Shown here in pieces: positions 26,305 through 34,962 of a stretch of DNA of 34,962 nt. A program made the position numbers and the translations under genes. The notes under the pieces are model-generated. The model was given only the letters and a program-made list of their open reading frames with translations. It ran no database searches and was not told the origin of the DNA. Each line of letters begins with the position of its first letter. The first letter of the stretch is position 1. Source of the DNA: Betaproteobacteria bacterium (GTDB taxonomy: Bacteria; Pseudomonadota; Gammaproteobacteria; Burkholderiales; SG8-39); the NCBI GenBank assembly GCA_005881595.1, contig VBBY01000013.1, positions 1-34,962 of the forward strand, read 5' to 3'.

Positions 26305-27843
26305 ATGAACCTCCTGCGCGCCCTGGCCACGGTCAGCAGCCTGACCCTGGTCAGCCGCATCCTGGGCTACCTGCGCGACTTCATCATCGCCCGCGCCTTC
26401 GGCGCGAGCCTCGCCACCGACGCCTTCTTCGTCGCCTTCCGCATCCCGAACCTGCTGCGGCGGCTGTTCGCCGAGGGCGCCTTCTCGCAGGCTTTCGTGC
26501 CGGTCCTCGCCGAGCATAAGAACCGCACTTCCCCCGAGGAAACGCGCAGGCTCGTCGACGGGGTCGGCACACTCCTGTTTTTAGCGTTGGTCGCGGTGGC
26601 GGCGCTCGGCGTGGCGGCGGCGCCGATCATCGTCTACATCTCGGCACCGGGTTTCGCCGCCGACACCGTCAAGTTCGGTCTGACGGTCACGATGCTGCGC
26701 ATCACCTTTCCGTACATCGCGTTCATCTCCCTTGTAGCGTTTGCCGCCGGCATCCTGAACACCTGGAACCGCTTTTCGCTCCCCGCCATTACGCCGGCCA
26801 TGCTCAATATCGCGTTCATCGTCGGCGCTTTGTTCTTTGCTGACTACTTTGATCCCCCGATCCTGGTTCTCGCTTGGGCAGTGTTCGTCGGCGGAGCCTT
26901 GCAGCTGATCCTCCAGATTCCCACTCTCGCAAGACTTGGACTGCTCCCTCGCCCTCGGCTCAATTGGTCGCATCCCGGCGTGCGGCGCATGCTCAAGCTG
27001 ATGGCGCCGGCGGCATTCGGCGTCTCGATCAGCCAGGTATCGCTGCTCATCAACACGATCTTCGCTTCCTTCCTCGTCTCCGGCAGCGTGTCCTGGCTCT
27101 ACTACGCCGACCGGCTGATGGAATTCCCGGCGGGCGTGCTCGGCGTCGCGCTGGGGTCGATTCTCCTGCCGAGCCTGTCGAAGTATCATGCCGACGCCAG
27201 GCACGCCGAATATGGCGGGCTGCTCGACTGGGGTCTGCGCCTCGCGTTCCTCCTTGCCGTGCCGAGCGCCGTCGCCCTCGCCGTGCTGGCTTTGCCGCTC
27301 GTGGCGACGCTGTTTCACTATGGCCGCTTTGCAGCCGAGGACGCGTGGATGACCCGCCAGGCGCTGGTCGCGTATAGCGTCGGCCTGCTGGGGATGATCC
27401 TGGTCAAGATCCTGGCGCCGGGGTTTTACGCGCGACAGAACATCGTCACCCCGGTCAAGATCGGCATTCTCACCCTCGTCGTCACGCAGCTGCTCAACCT
27501 GATCTTCATCGTTCCTCTCAAACATGCAGGCCTCGCGCTCGCCATCGGCCTGGGCGCGTGTCTCAACGCGGGGCTGCTATACCGCTACCTGCGGCGCCAT
27601 GGCGTCTACACGCCGCAGCCCGGCTGGCCGGTGTTCCTGCTCAAGGTCGCCGCCGCGGCGGCCTGCATGGCGCTCGCGCTGTTCGCCACCATGGGCGAGT
27701 CCGGCTGGTGGCTGTCCGCGCCCTGGCAGCAAAAGCTCCCCGCGCTCATCGGTCTGGTGCTGCTTGGAGGCGCCGCCTACGCCGGCTGCCTCCTGGCATT
27801 CGGCATGCGGCCGCGCGACTTCTCGCGGCGCGGAGCCGCGTGA
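26305..27843 (+). CDS. murJ: Lipid II flippase MurJ
   Basis: Inner-membrane MOP-superfamily flippase that exports lipid II for peptidoglycan assembly. The protein is 512 aa with about 14 membrane spans. It shows the opening MNLLRALATVSSLTLVSRILGYLRDFIIARAFGA, RIPNLLRRLFAEGAFSQAFVPVL, SWLYYADRLMEFPAGVLGVALGSILLPSLS and APGFYARQNIVTPVKIG, all standard for the family. The stop overlaps the next start (TGATG), so it is coupled to the SirB1-like gene. Essential in most bacteria. Confidence 0.97.
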   Translation: MNLLRALATVSSLTLVSRILGYLRDFIIARAFGASLATDAFFVAFRIPNLLRRLFAEGAFSQAFVPVLAEHKNRTSPEETRRLVDGVGTLLFLALVAVAALGVAAAPIIVYISAPGFAADTVKFGLTVTMLRITFPYIAFISLVAFAAGILNTWNRFSLPAITPAMLNIAFIVGALFFADYFDPPILVLAWAVFVGGALQLILQIPTLARLGLLPRPRLNWSHPGVRRMLKLMAPAAFGVSISQVSLLINTIFASFLVSGSVSWLYYADRLMEFPAGVLGVALGSILLPSLSKYHADARHAEYGGLLDWGLRLAFLLAVPSAVALAVLALPLVATLFHYGRFAAEDAWMTRQALVAYSVGLLGMILVKILAPGFYARQNIVTPVKIGILTLVVTQLLNLIFIVPLKHAGLALAIGLGACLNAGLLYRYLRRHGVYTPQPGWPVFLLKVAAAAACMALALFATMGESGWWLSAPWQQKLPALIGLVLLGGAAYAGCLLAFGMRPRDFSRRGAA

Positions 27844-28697
27844 TGAGCCATTCGCTCGAGCCTTTCGCGCAGCTGCTCGGAGGCGACGATTCGCGCATCG
27901 ACCTGGCGCGCGCCTGCCTGATGATCGCGCAGGACGCGTATCCCGGCCTCGACGTCGACCGCTACCTGGGCGAGATCGAGCGCATGGCGATACGCCTGCG
28001 CGCGCGCATGCCTCAGGCCAACGCCGCGGAGGAAAGGGTGGTGGCGCTCAACCAGTTTCTCTTCGATGACCTCGGGTACTGGGGCAATACCGATGACTAC
28101 TACGATCCGCGCAACAGCTACCTGAACGAGGTGATCGACCGCAAGACCGGCACTCCGATCAGCCTTTCGATCCTCTATATGGAGCTCGGCCGGCGCATCG
28201 GGCTGCCGCTCGAAGGCGTGTCCTTCCCCGGGCACTTCCTGGTGCGCCTGCGCCTGCGCGGCGGCACGCTGGTGCTCGACCCCTTCGCGGGCGGCACGCC
28301 GCAATCCGAGGCCGAGCTGCGCGAGCGCCTGCAGCGCGTGATTCCCGAAGGCGCGGCCGGCGGCGTCGCGGTGGGCGAGCTGCCGCTCGACCAGTTTCTC
28401 GAGCCCGCGTCCAACCGGCAGATCCTGGCGCGCGTGCTGCGCAACCTGAAGGGGATCTATCGGGAAAAGGACAAGCCCGAGCGCATGCTCGAGGTGCTCA
28501 ACCGCATGCTGGTCGTCGCGCCCGACGCCAGCAGCGAGCTGCGCGATCGCGGCTACGTCTACCGGCGGCTCGAGTGCTGGCGCCCGGCGCTGAAAGATCT
28601 CAGCGACTACGTCGAGCGCGAGCCCGAGGCGCCGGACCTCGACGACGTGCGCGTCAAGCTGATGGAGCTCTCCGCGCTCTGCGCGCGGCTGAATTAG
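27843..28697 (+). CDS. SirB1 family protein (transglutaminase-like plus TPR)
   Basis: 284-aa cytosolic protein. The N-terminal transglutaminase-like SirB1 domain carries LNQFLFDDLGYWGNTDDYYDPRNSYLNEVIDRKTGTPISLSILYMELGRRIGLPLEGVSFPGHFLVR; typical Cys-protease residues are not conserved in this family. It is followed by DPFAGG and a C-terminal TPR-like pair from about 210 (LRNLKGIYREKDKPERMLEVLNRML). The function is undefined; homologues often accompany prmC/sirC in other proteobacteria. Its ATG overlaps the murJ stop. Frame upstream of 27843 is a shadow of murJ. Confidence 0.93.
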   Translation: MSHSLEPFAQLLGGDDSRIDLARACLMIAQDAYPGLDVDRYLGEIERMAIRLRARMPQANAAEERVVALNQFLFDDLGYWGNTDDYYDPRNSYLNEVIDRKTGTPISLSILYMELGRRIGLPLEGVSFPGHFLVRLRLRGGTLVLDPFAGGTPQSEAELRERLQRVIPEGAAGGVAVGELPLDQFLEPASNRQILARVLRNLKGIYREKDKPERMLEVLNRMLVVAPDASSELRDRGYVYRRLECWRPALKDLSDYVEREPEAPDLDDVRVKLMELSALCARLN

Positions 28698-28737
28698 CCG
28701 TTACAATCGCGGGCCTCATTCGCTGAGGAGCAAAGTC

Positions 28738-29832
28738 GTGGAGCGCAGATCGTTTCTTAAGAAAGCTGCTGCCGGAGTCGCCGCCGGCGCAGTCGCCGCG
28801 CCGGCCATCGCGCAGTCGCAGCCGCCCATCACCTGGCGCATGGCGGCGAGCTGGCCCAAGAGCCTGGATACCCTGTTCGGCGGCGCCGATCTGGTCGCCA
28901 GGCGCGTCGGAGAGATTACCGACGGCAAGTTCCAGATCCGCACTTTTGCCGCCGGCGAGATCGTCCCGGCGCTGCAGGTGCTCGACGCCGTGCAGGCGGG
29001 CACCGTGGAGCTCGGGCACACGGCGACCTATTACTACTTCGGCAAGGATCCGACGTTCGCGCTTGGCACCTCGGTGTGCTTCGGCATGAATACCCGCCAG
29101 AACAACGCCTGGTGGCATTTCGGCGGCGGGCGCGAGGCGATGGAGCCGCTGTTCAAGGAGTACGGCTGCATCGCGATCCCGGCAGGCAATACCGGCTGCC
29201 AGATGGGCGGCTGGTTCCGCAAGGAGATCAAGTCGGTCGCCGACCTGAAGGGTCTCAAGTTCCGCATCGGCGGCATGGCGGGATTGATCCTCGCCAAGCT
29301 GGGGGTCGTGCCGCAGCTGATCGGCGGGCCGGACATCTATCCGGCGCTCGAGAAGGGCACCATCGACGCCGCCGAATGGGTCGGTCCCTACGACGACGAG
29401 AAACTCGGCTTCAACAAGGTCGCGCAGCACTACTACTACCCGGGGTTCTGGGAAGGCGGCCCGACGCTGCTAACCCTCGTCAACGAGAAGAAGTGGAACG
29501 AGCTGCCGAAGAGCTACCAGGCGGCGCTGACAGCGGCGTGCGGCGAGGCAAACGCGTGGATGCCGGCAAAGTACGACGCGCAGAACCCGCCGGCGCTGCG
29601 CCGCTTGATCGGCAGCGGCACCAAGATCCATCCGTTCCCCAGGTCGGTCCTGGAGGCCGCCGAAAAAGCCTCCTACGAGCTCTACGAGGAGCTCAAGGCG
29701 AAGAGCAAGCACTGGGCGCGCGTCTATCCCGAGTGGAAGAAGTTCCGCGACGAGCAGTACCTGTGGTTCCGCGTCGCCGAGTCCACCTTCGACAACTATT
29801 CGTTTTTCTCGAAGATCGGCGCGCCCAGGTAG
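28738..29832 (+). CDS. dctP: TRAP transporter substrate-binding protein (DctP/TakP-like)
   Basis: 364-aa periplasmic binding protein. The N-terminus RRSFLKKAAAGVAAGAVAAPAIA is a twin-arginine signal. The mature part begins ITWRMAASWPKSLDTLFGGA and includes GNTGCQMGGWFRKEI, LKGLKFRIGGMAGLILAKLG (with the family ligand arginine), and GTIDAAEWVGPYDDEKLGF. This resembles the 2-oxo-acid-binding TakP subgroup; the ligand is inferred. The GTG start has GAGGAG 8 nt upstream and a TACAAT -10 about 35 nt upstream. Its membrane partners dctQM are adjacent but convergent: the two stop codons are one base apart. Confidence 0.94.
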   Translation: MERRSFLKKAAAGVAAGAVAAPAIAQSQPPITWRMAASWPKSLDTLFGGADLVARRVGEITDGKFQIRTFAAGEIVPALQVLDAVQAGTVELGHTATYYYFGKDPTFALGTSVCFGMNTRQNNAWWHFGGGREAMEPLFKEYGCIAIPAGNTGCQMGGWFRKEIKSVADLKGLKFRIGGMAGLILAKLGVVPQLIGGPDIYPALEKGTIDAAEWVGPYDDEKLGFNKVAQHYYYPGFWEGGPTLLTLVNEKKWNELPKSYQAALTAACGEANAWMPAKYDAQNPPALRRLIGSGTKIHPFPRSVLEAAEKASYELYEELKAKSKHWARVYPEWKKFRDEQYLWFRVAESTFDNYSFFSKIGAPR

Positions 29833-29833
29833 C

Positions 29834-31348
29834 TTACTTGCTGAACTGCTTCTGCAGATCGTCTGACGAGTCCGTCCCCGGCCCCGCGCCCGGGGCGGCG
29901 CCCTCGCGGTTGAGCTCTTCACGTTCGTACTCCGGCGTGGGCACGATGATCTGGACTTTCGAGGGATCGAACTTCAGCTTCTCCACGTTGCCGGTCACCA
30001 GGCCCGGGAACACGATCACGACGCCGACCATGATGACCTGGATCACCACGAACGGCACCGCGCCCCAGTAGATCTGGCCGGTCGTGACCGGCGGCGTCGA
30101 TTTGCCCGAGATCTTGTCGAGGTACTCGCGCGCCGGCGCCACGCTGCGCAGGTAGAACAGCGCGAAGCCGAACGGCGGGTGCATGAACGAGGTCTGCATG
30201 TTCACGCCGAGCAGCACGCCGAACCAGATCAGGTCGATGCCAAGCTTGTCTGCAACTGGCGCCAGTAATGGCACGATGATGAACGCCAGCTCGAAGAAAT
30301 CGAGGAAGAAGGCGAGCAGGAAGGTAAGGACGTTCACGACGATGAGAAAGCCGATCTGGCCGCCGGGCAGGCTGGTGAGCAGGTGCTCGACCCACAGATC
30401 GCCGTTCACGCCGCGGAACGTGAGGCTGAATACGGTCGCGCCGACGAGGATGAAGACCACGAACGAAGTCAGCTTGGCGGTCGAGTTCATGGCCTGCTTG
30501 AGCAGCGCCCAGCTCAGGCGCCGGTTGATGAGCGCCAGCGCCAGCGCGCCGGTGGCGCCCATCGCGCCGCCCTCAGTCGGCGTCGCGATGCCGAGGAAGA
30601 TGGTTCCCAGCACCAGGAAGATGAGCGCGAGCGGCGGGATCAGCACGAAGAGCACGCGGGCGACAAGCTTCCAGCCGCGCAGCAGGCGCGCCGCGGGCGG
30701 CAGCGCCGGCACGGCTTTGGGATAGAACAGAGATACGCCCAGCACGTAGGTGGCATACAGGGCGGTCAGGACCAGGCCCGGGACGATGGCGCCGGCGTAC
30801 ATGTCGCCGACCGAGCGACCGAGCTGGTCGGCGAGCACGATCAGCACCAGGCTCGGCGGGATGATCTGCGCGAGCGTCCCGGAGGCGGCGATGACACCGC
30901 TCGCGAGCCTGCGGTCGTAGCCGTAGCGCAGCATGATCGGCAGCGAGATCAATCCCATCGAGATCACCGACGCGGCCACCACGCCGGTAGTCGCTGCGAG
31001 CAGCGCGCCGACGAAGATCACGGCATAGGCGAGTCCGCCGCGGACCGGCCCGAACAGCTGCCCGATGGTGTCGAGCAGGTCTTCCGCCATGCCGCTGCGC
31101 TCGAGGATCAGGCCCATGAAGGTGAAGAACGGCACCGCGAGCAGGGTGTCGTTCGACATGATGCCGAAGATGCGCTCGGGCAGCGCCTGGTACAGCGCCG
31201 GCGTCAGCAGGCCGAGCTCGACGCCGATGAACCCGAACGACAGGCCAAGGGCGGCGAGAGCGAACGCCACCGGATAGCCGAGCAGCAGGAACGCCACGAG
31301 CGTGGCGAACATCAGCGGCGCCATGTTCGCGACCAGGAAGGCGCTCAT
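29834..31348 (-). CDS. dctM: TRAP transporter large permease DctM
   Basis: 504-aa, about 12-13-span inner-membrane permease that drives sodium-coupled uptake with DctQ and the binding protein. It shows the opening LMFATLVAFLLLGYPVAFALAALGL, NDTLLAVPFFTFMGLILERSGMAEDLL, ATTGVVAASVISMGLISLPIML, GVIAASGTLAQIIPPSLVLIVLAD and IATPTEGGAMGA, all DctM hallmarks. MQTSFMHPPFGFALFYLR is close to the mannitol/2-oxoacid subgroup. It is longer than the usual 430 aa because of an inserted linker and a hydrophilic, acidic C-terminal tail (from about 470). It overlaps dctQ by 4 nt. Confidence 0.95.
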   Translation of the reverse strand: MSAFLVANMAPLMFATLVAFLLLGYPVAFALAALGLSFGFIGVELGLLTPALYQALPERIFGIMSNDTLLAVPFFTFMGLILERSGMAEDLLDTIGQLFGPVRGGLAYAVIFVGALLAATTGVVAASVISMGLISLPIMLRYGYDRRLASGVIAASGTLAQIIPPSLVLIVLADQLGRSVGDMYAGAIVPGLVLTALYATYVLGVSLFYPKAVPALPPAARLLRGWKLVARVLFVLIPPLALIFLVLGTIFLGIATPTEGGAMGATGALALALINRRLSWALLKQAMNSTAKLTSFVVFILVGATVFSLTFRGVNGDLWVEHLLTSLPGGQIGFLIVVNVLTFLLAFFLDFFELAFIIVPLLAPVADKLGIDLIWFGVLLGVNMQTSFMHPPFGFALFYLRSVAPAREYLDKISGKSTPPVTTGQIYWGAVPFVVIQVIMVGVVIVFPGLVTGNVEKLKFDPSKVQIIVPTPEYEREELNREGAAPGAGPGTDSSDDLQKQFSK

Positions 31349-31920
31349 TTCGCCGCTTTGTCTTCGATGCGCATCAGCTCAAGCGCCGGCTCCTCGTGCT
31401 TCTCCACCGGGTCGGGGATGAGTCCACGCAGGTATGCGAAGCGCTTGATCAGCTCCGAGATCCCCTGCAGCGTGAGCAGGAAAAATCCCACCGGCACGAG
31501 CAGTCGCGCCGGCCAGCGGACCAGGCCGCCGGCGCTGCCCGAAATCTCGCCGCTGGTCCAGGCGTTCATGAAGACCGGCCACGACGACCACATCATGTAG
31601 AGCGCGATCGGCAGCAGGAAAAAAGCCGTGCCGAAGATGTCGATCCAGATCTGCTTGCGGCGCGAAAGGTTGGCAGCCACGACGTCGATCCGGATGTGCT
31701 CGTTGTGGAGCAGCGTATAGCCCGAGCAAAGCAGGAACACGGCCGAGAACAGATACCACTGCAGCTCGAGCCAGGCGTTCGAGGCGATCGAAAGCGCATA
31801 GCGCGAAATGGCGTTCGCGGCGCTGACCAGCACCATGATCAGCACGCACCAGTAGACCAGGCGCCCGATGCGCTCGTTGACGGCATCGATCGCGCGCGAC
31901 AGCGCCAGCAGCGGTTTCAT
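31345..31920 (-). CDS. dctQ: TRAP transporter small permease DctQ
   Basis: 191-aa membrane protein with four helices. The signature is WLELQWYLFSAVFLLCSGYTLLHNEHIRIDVV, which contains the conserved EHIRID element, followed by a long third/fourth helix pair (FFLLPIALYMMWSSWPVFM and PVGFFLLTLQGISELIKR). It is the partner of DctM and overlaps it by 4 nt. A TAGGG element precedes the ATG by 4 nt. It is preceded on the same strand by the DUF962 gene with a 19-nt gap, so the unit is DUF962-dctQ-dctM. Confidence 0.93.
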   Translation of the reverse strand: MKPLLALSRAIDAVNERIGRLVYWCVLIMVLVSAANAISRYALSIASNAWLELQWYLFSAVFLLCSGYTLLHNEHIRIDVVAANLSRRKQIWIDIFGTAFFLLPIALYMMWSSWPVFMNAWTSGEISGSAGGLVRWPARLLVPVGFFLLTLQGISELIKRFAYLRGLIPDPVEKHEEPALELMRIEDKAAK

Positions 31921-31939
31921 GGAGCCCTAGCTGGGGAAG

Positions 31940-32446
31940 TTATTTTTGTCGCATGCGAAGCGCGCGTTGCTGCATGTCCGCATGCAGTTCGGGTTTGTAG
32001 CCTAGCGCAAAGGCGAGCTCCGCGCAGAGAAAGATCGGCGCGACGAAGATCTGGAACAGGTTGTCGGCGAGCGCCGGCTTGCGGCCCTCGAACACATGGC
32101 CGACGAGCTGCAGGATCCAGCCGCCGACGAACAGCACGCCGAACCAGACCCAGCCCCGGGCCGCGCCCTGTCCGGCGATTCTTTCTCCCGCCAAAACAAG
32201 AATGCCAGTAATCAAAAGCATGGCGAGCGCCAGCGGCACGTCGAGCAGGAAGTAGTAGACCAGCACCGCCGCTGCGAACAGCATCGCCGCGCTGATCGCG
32301 ACGCCGCCGAGCTCCAAGCGCAGCCAGGCGAGTGGAATGAAAAGCGACAGCATGATCGCCGGCACGCCGATAAAGTGCGTCGCTTTATTGCGCGCGTCCT
32401 GATGGTACGCCGCATAAAACGCCATCTGCTCTTCGAGAGTTTTCAT
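31940..32446 (-). CDS. DUF962 / Mpo1-like membrane protein
   Basis: 168-aa membrane protein with the family opening MKTLEEQMAFYAAYHQDARNKATHFIGVPAIM, containing the conserved YxxxHxxxxNKxTHxIGxP His residues. It continues through several hydrophobic spans and ends FQIFVAPIFLCAELAFALGY. The yeast homologue Mpo1 is an Fe(II)-dependent dioxygenase in 2-hydroxy fatty acid alpha-oxidation; the bacterial role is not established. The open frame to 33139 is antisense to ribF; ATG 32446 fits the family. TATAGT lies 6 nt before the ATG with no Shine-Dalgarno. It is oddly linked to the TRAP permease genes. Confidence 0.92.
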   Translation of the reverse strand: MKTLEEQMAFYAAYHQDARNKATHFIGVPAIMLSLFIPLAWLRLELGGVAISAAMLFAAAVLVYYFLLDVPLALAMLLITGILVLAGERIAGQGAARGWVWFGVLFVGGWILQLVGHVFEGRKPALADNLFQIFVAPIFLCAELAFALGYKPELHADMQQRALRMRQK

Positions 32447-32480
32447 AAACACACTATAATTCAATATTTTAACCGTCTCC
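32447..32480. promoter_or_regulatory. Divergent DUF962/ribF promoter region with interleaved -10 elements
   Basis: In a 34-bp AT-rich gap the plus strand has a perfect TATAAT (32455-32460). The minus strand has TATAGT (32458-32453), sharing four base pairs with it. The minus element is 6 nt from the DUF962 ATG. The plus element leaves about 14 nt of leader before the ribF ATG, without a Shine-Dalgarno; TATTTT at 32465-32470 is a second candidate closer to ribF. Confidence 0.5.
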
Positions 32481-33395
32481 ATGGTCGTCACGCACGGCGC
32501 GTTGCAGGCCACCCGAGGCCGGTGCGCGCTGACCATCGGCAACTTCGACGGCGTGCACCGCGGCCACCGCGCGCTCATCGACCGCGTGGCCGCGAAAGCG
32601 CGCGAGTTGAAGCTGGCTTCCTGCGTTCTCACCTTTGAGCCGCACCCGCGCGAGTTCTTCTCGCGCGACGCGGCGCCGGCGCGCCTGAGCCGCCTGCGCG
32701 ACAAGCTCGAGCTGCTGGCGACGACGGGCATCAAGCGCGTGCACATCGTGCGTTTCGACGCGCGCTTTGCATCGCTTGCAGCCGAGCGCTTCGTCGAGGA
32801 CGTGCTGCTGCGGGGGCTCGGCACGCGCTGGCTGCTCGTCGGCCGCGATTTCCGCTTCGGCGCGCGGCGCGCCGGCGATTTCGGGACGCTCGAGGAGGCG
32901 GCGGTGCGCCACGGATTCCGCCTGGAAGCGATGCCCGATGTGCTGTTCGAAGGCGAGCGCGTCTCGAGCTCCGCGGTGCGCGGCGCGCTCGGCGCGGGCG
33001 ATCTGCGCCGCGCCGAGCGGCTGCTGGGACACCCGTATACCCTCAGCGGCCGGGTGGCGCACGGCGCGAAGCTGGGCCGCGCCCTGGGATTTCCCACCGC
33101 CAACATCGCGTTGCGGCGGCCCCCGCCGCTCGGCGGCATCTTTGCCGTGGAGGTCGAAGGCCTCGGCCCGGGGGTCGCCAGCGTCGGCAGGCGACCGACG
33201 GTGAACCCGGTCCCGGTGCCGCTGCTGGAGGTGCATCTGTTCGATTGCGACCAGGAGCTTTATGGGCGGCACCTGAAGGTTTGCTTCCTCGAGAAGCTGC
33301 GCGACGAGAAGAAGTACGACGGGCTCGATGCCCTGAAGCAGGCGATCGCGCAGGATGCGGGCCGGGCCCGGGAATATTTTGCGCGACATGGCTGA
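32481..33395 (+). CDS. ribF: Bifunctional riboflavin kinase / FAD synthetase
   Basis: Makes FMN from riboflavin and then FAD. The protein is 304 aa. The N-terminal FMN adenylyltransferase domain shows [16 protein letters not shown] (HxGH-like nucleotide motif), [11 protein letters not shown] and [13 protein letters not shown] with [10 protein letters not shown]. The C-terminal kinase domain starts [24 protein letters not shown] and includes GIFAVEV and [33 protein letters not shown]. It overlaps ileS by 8 nt; ribF-ileS-lspA is a common proteobacterial order. ATG 32481 follows a TATAAT/TATTTT region. Confidence 0.96.
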   Translation: MVVTHGALQATRGRCALTIGNFDGVHRGHRALIDRVAAKARELKLASCVLTFEPHPREFFSRDAAPARLSRLRDKLELLATTGIKRVHIVRFDARFASLAAERFVEDVLLRGLGTRWLLVGRDFRFGARRAGDFGTLEEAAVRHGFRLEAMPDVLFEGERVSSSAVRGALGAGDLRRAERLLGHPYTLSGRVAHGAKLGRALGFPTANIALRRPPPLGGIFAVEVEGLGPGVASVGRRPTVNPVPVPLLEVHLFDCDQELYGRHLKVCFLEKLRDEKKYDGLDALKQAIAQDAGRAREYFARHG

Positions 33396-34962
33396 CTACA
33401 AAGACACGCTGAACCTCCCAGAGACGCCGTTCCCGATGCGCGGCGACCTCGCCAAACGCGAGCCGCAGTGGGTGAAGGACTGGAAGGAGAAAGGCGTCTA
33501 CCGCCGCTTGCGGGGAATCGCGAAGGGGCGGCCGCGCTTCGTGCTGCACGACGGCCCGCCGTACGCCAACGCTGACATCCACATCGGCACCGCGGTCAAC
33601 AAGATCCTGAAGGACATCGTCGTCAAGTCGAAGACCCTCGCCGGTTTCGATGCGCCGTATGTGCCCGGCTGGGACTGCCATGGCATGCCGATCGAGGTGC
33701 AGATCGAGAAGAAGTATGGCAAGAACCTGCCGCCCGAGGAAACGTTGCGTCTGTGCCGCGCCTTCGCGCTGGGGCAGATCGAGAACCAGAAGAAGGACTT
33801 CGAGCGCCTCGGCGTAATGGGCGACTGGGAGCACCCGTACCTGACGATGGCCTATGGCAACGAGGCCGACGAGATCCGCGTGCTCGGCAAGCTGCTCGCG
33901 AAGGGCTACCTCTATCGCGGCCTGAAGCCGGTCAACTGGTGCTTCGATTGCGGCTCGGCGCTCGCCGAAGCCGAGGTCGAGTACGAGGAGCGCAAGGACC
34001 CGGCGGTCGATGTCGGCTTTCCGTTTCTTGAAAACGAGAAGATTGCAAAGGCCTTTGGCCTCCCCGGGCTCCCTGCGGAGAGAGGCTACGCTGTGATCTG
34101 GACCACCACGCCTTGGACCTTGCCCGGCAACCAGGCGCTCAACGTTCATCCCGAGCTGACCTACAACCTGGTCGAGACGGAAAAGGGACTGCTGATCCTC
34201 GCCGCCGAGCTGCAGGAAGCCTGCCTCAAGCGCTACCAGCTGGCCGGGAAGACGCTCGCCTCGTGCAAGGGCAGGGCGCTGGAGCACATCCGTTTCCGCC
34301 ATCCGTTCTACGACCGCGAGGTGCCGATCTATCTCGGCGAATACGTGACGCTCGACAGCGGCACCGGGATCGTGCATTCGGCTCCCGCCTACGGCGTCGA
34401 GGACTTCGAGTCTTGCCGCCGCTACGGCATGCGCGACGAAGACATCCTTGCCCCGGTCATGGGCGATGGCCGGTTCGTGGCTTCGCTGCCGCTCTTCGGC
34501 GCAATGACGATCTGGGAGGCGAACCCGAAGATCGTGCAGGAGCTGAGGAAGCGCAACGTCCTGTTCCATCATGAGACGTACACGCATAGCTACATGCACT
34601 GCTGGCGGCACAAGACGCCCGTGATCCTGCGCGCGACCACGCAATGGTTCGCGGCGATGGACAAGGAAGTCGGCGGCGAAACCCTGCGCGCGACGGCGTT
34701 GCGCGGCATCGAGCAGACCGAGTTCTTTCCGCCCTGGGGCAAGGCGCGGCTGCAGGGCATGATCGCCAATCGCCCGGACTGGACGCTGTCGCGGCAGCGC
34801 CAGTGGGGCGTGCCGATGCCGTTTTTCCTGCACCGCGAGACGGGCAGGCTGCACCCGCGCACGCCCGGGTTGCTCGAGGAAGTGGCGCAGCGCGTCGAGC
34901 GCGCCGGCATCGAGGCCTGGCAGTCGGTGCGCGGCGAAGAATTGATCGGCGCCGAGGCAGCG
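33388..34962 (+). CDS. ileS: Isoleucyl-tRNA synthetase (partial, 3' end outside window)
   Basis: Class Ia aminoacyl-tRNA synthetase charging tRNA-Ile. The first 525 codons are present. They cover the N-terminus [21 protein letters not shown], the catalytic signature region [61 protein letters not shown], and the CP1 editing domain with [14 protein letters not shown] and [16 protein letters not shown], then [16 protein letters not shown]. The HIGH box reads HIGT here. KMSKS and the anticodon domain lie beyond the edge. The ATG at 33388 is inside the last codons of ribF, indicating coupling. Confidence 0.96.
   Translation, partial: MADYKDTLNLPETPFPMRGDLAKREPQWVKDWKEKGVYRRLRGIAKGRPRFVLHDGPPYANADIHIGTAVNKILKDIVVKSKTLAGFDAPYVPGWDCHGMPIEVQIEKKYGKNLPPEETLRLCRAFALGQIENQKKDFERLGVMGDWEHPYLTMAYGNEADEIRVLGKLLAKGYLYRGLKPVNWCFDCGSALAEAEVEYEERKDPAVDVGFPFLENEKIAKAFGLPGLPAERGYAVIWTTTPWTLPGNQALNVHPELTYNLVETEKGLLILAAELQEACLKRYQLAGKTLASCKGRALEHIRFRHPFYDREVPIYLGEYVTLDSGTGIVHSAPAYGVEDFESCRRYGMRDEDILAPVMGDGRFVASLPLFGAMTIWEANPKIVQELRKRNVLFHHETYTHSYMHCWRHKTPVILRATTQWFAAMDKEVGGETLRATALRGIEQTEFFPPWGKARLQGMIANRPDWTLSRQRQWGVPMPFFLHRETGRLHPRTPGLLEEVAQRVERAGIEAWQSVRGEELIGAEAA

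Noticed and set aside
30383-31600. A 405-codon plus-strand frame rich in Arg, Glu, Asp, Gln and His opposite dctM
   Set aside because: The charged low-complexity look is what results from reading the complement of a hydrophobic membrane protein.
33043-34854. A 603-codon minus-strand frame opposite ribF and ileS
   Set aside because: It is antisense to two recognised essential genes; composition is shadow-like.

Overview
This is a GC-rich, almost gap-free chromosomal segment whose gene families and gene order point to a betaproteobacterium (Burkholderiales/Nitrosomonadales grade). Supporting signs are the tsaE-amiC-mutL-miaA neighbourhood with queG divergent, the rpsT/murJ pair next to a DUF3579-like gene and arg genes, a folE2-type GTP cyclohydrolase, a TctC/Bug solute-binding protein and a TakP-like TRAP system. 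There is no rRNA, tRNA, CRISPR array, insertion sequence or prophage. Most of the window is core metabolism; the only clearly foreign-looking stretch is about 24.8-25.8 kb.

Layout. 1-6.1 kb (mostly minus): a partial 6-phosphogluconate dehydrogenase, miaA, an SDR oxidoreductase, mutL, a dedA-family gene on the plus strand, amiC and tsaE. 6.1-8.9 kb: queG, an alpha/beta hydrolase, a DUF2784 membrane protein and a carboxymuconolactone-decarboxylase-family protein. 8.9-10.9 kb (minus): a Rieske oxygenase coupled to a sulfurtransferase. 10.9-15.8 kb (plus): the isoprenoid cluster xseB-ispA-dxs, then folE2, pcm and a small membrane protein. 15.8-19.2 kb: a retropepsin-like protease, a class I glutamine amidotransferase, yajQ, a TctC-type binding protein and an unknown exported protein. 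19.3-24.8 kb: argG converging on argD-argF, with an Orn/Lys/Arg decarboxylase upstream of argD behind a terminator. 24.8-26.0 kb: a gene-poor stretch with a lone terminator, a lower-GC secreted HNH-like protein and a miniature DUF3579-like ORF. 26.0-28.7 kb: rpsT, murJ and a SirB1-like protein. 28.7-32.4 kb: a TRAP transporter whose binding protein converges on its dctQM genes, plus a DUF962 gene. 32.5 kb to the end: ribF and the start of ileS.

The most notable signals are these. (1) AmiC appears to have lost, in frame, the C-terminal block carrying the catalytic glutamate. (2) Many transcription units show a -10-like hexamer only 5-9 nt before the start codon, which suggests widespread leaderless mRNAs. 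(3) Several divergent gene pairs have adjacent or overlapping opposed -10 elements, or even share start-codon bases (CATG). (4) A 55-codon ORF looks like DUF3579 with its middle removed. (5) The 24.8-25.8 kb island carries a strong terminator with no recognisable gene in front of it.
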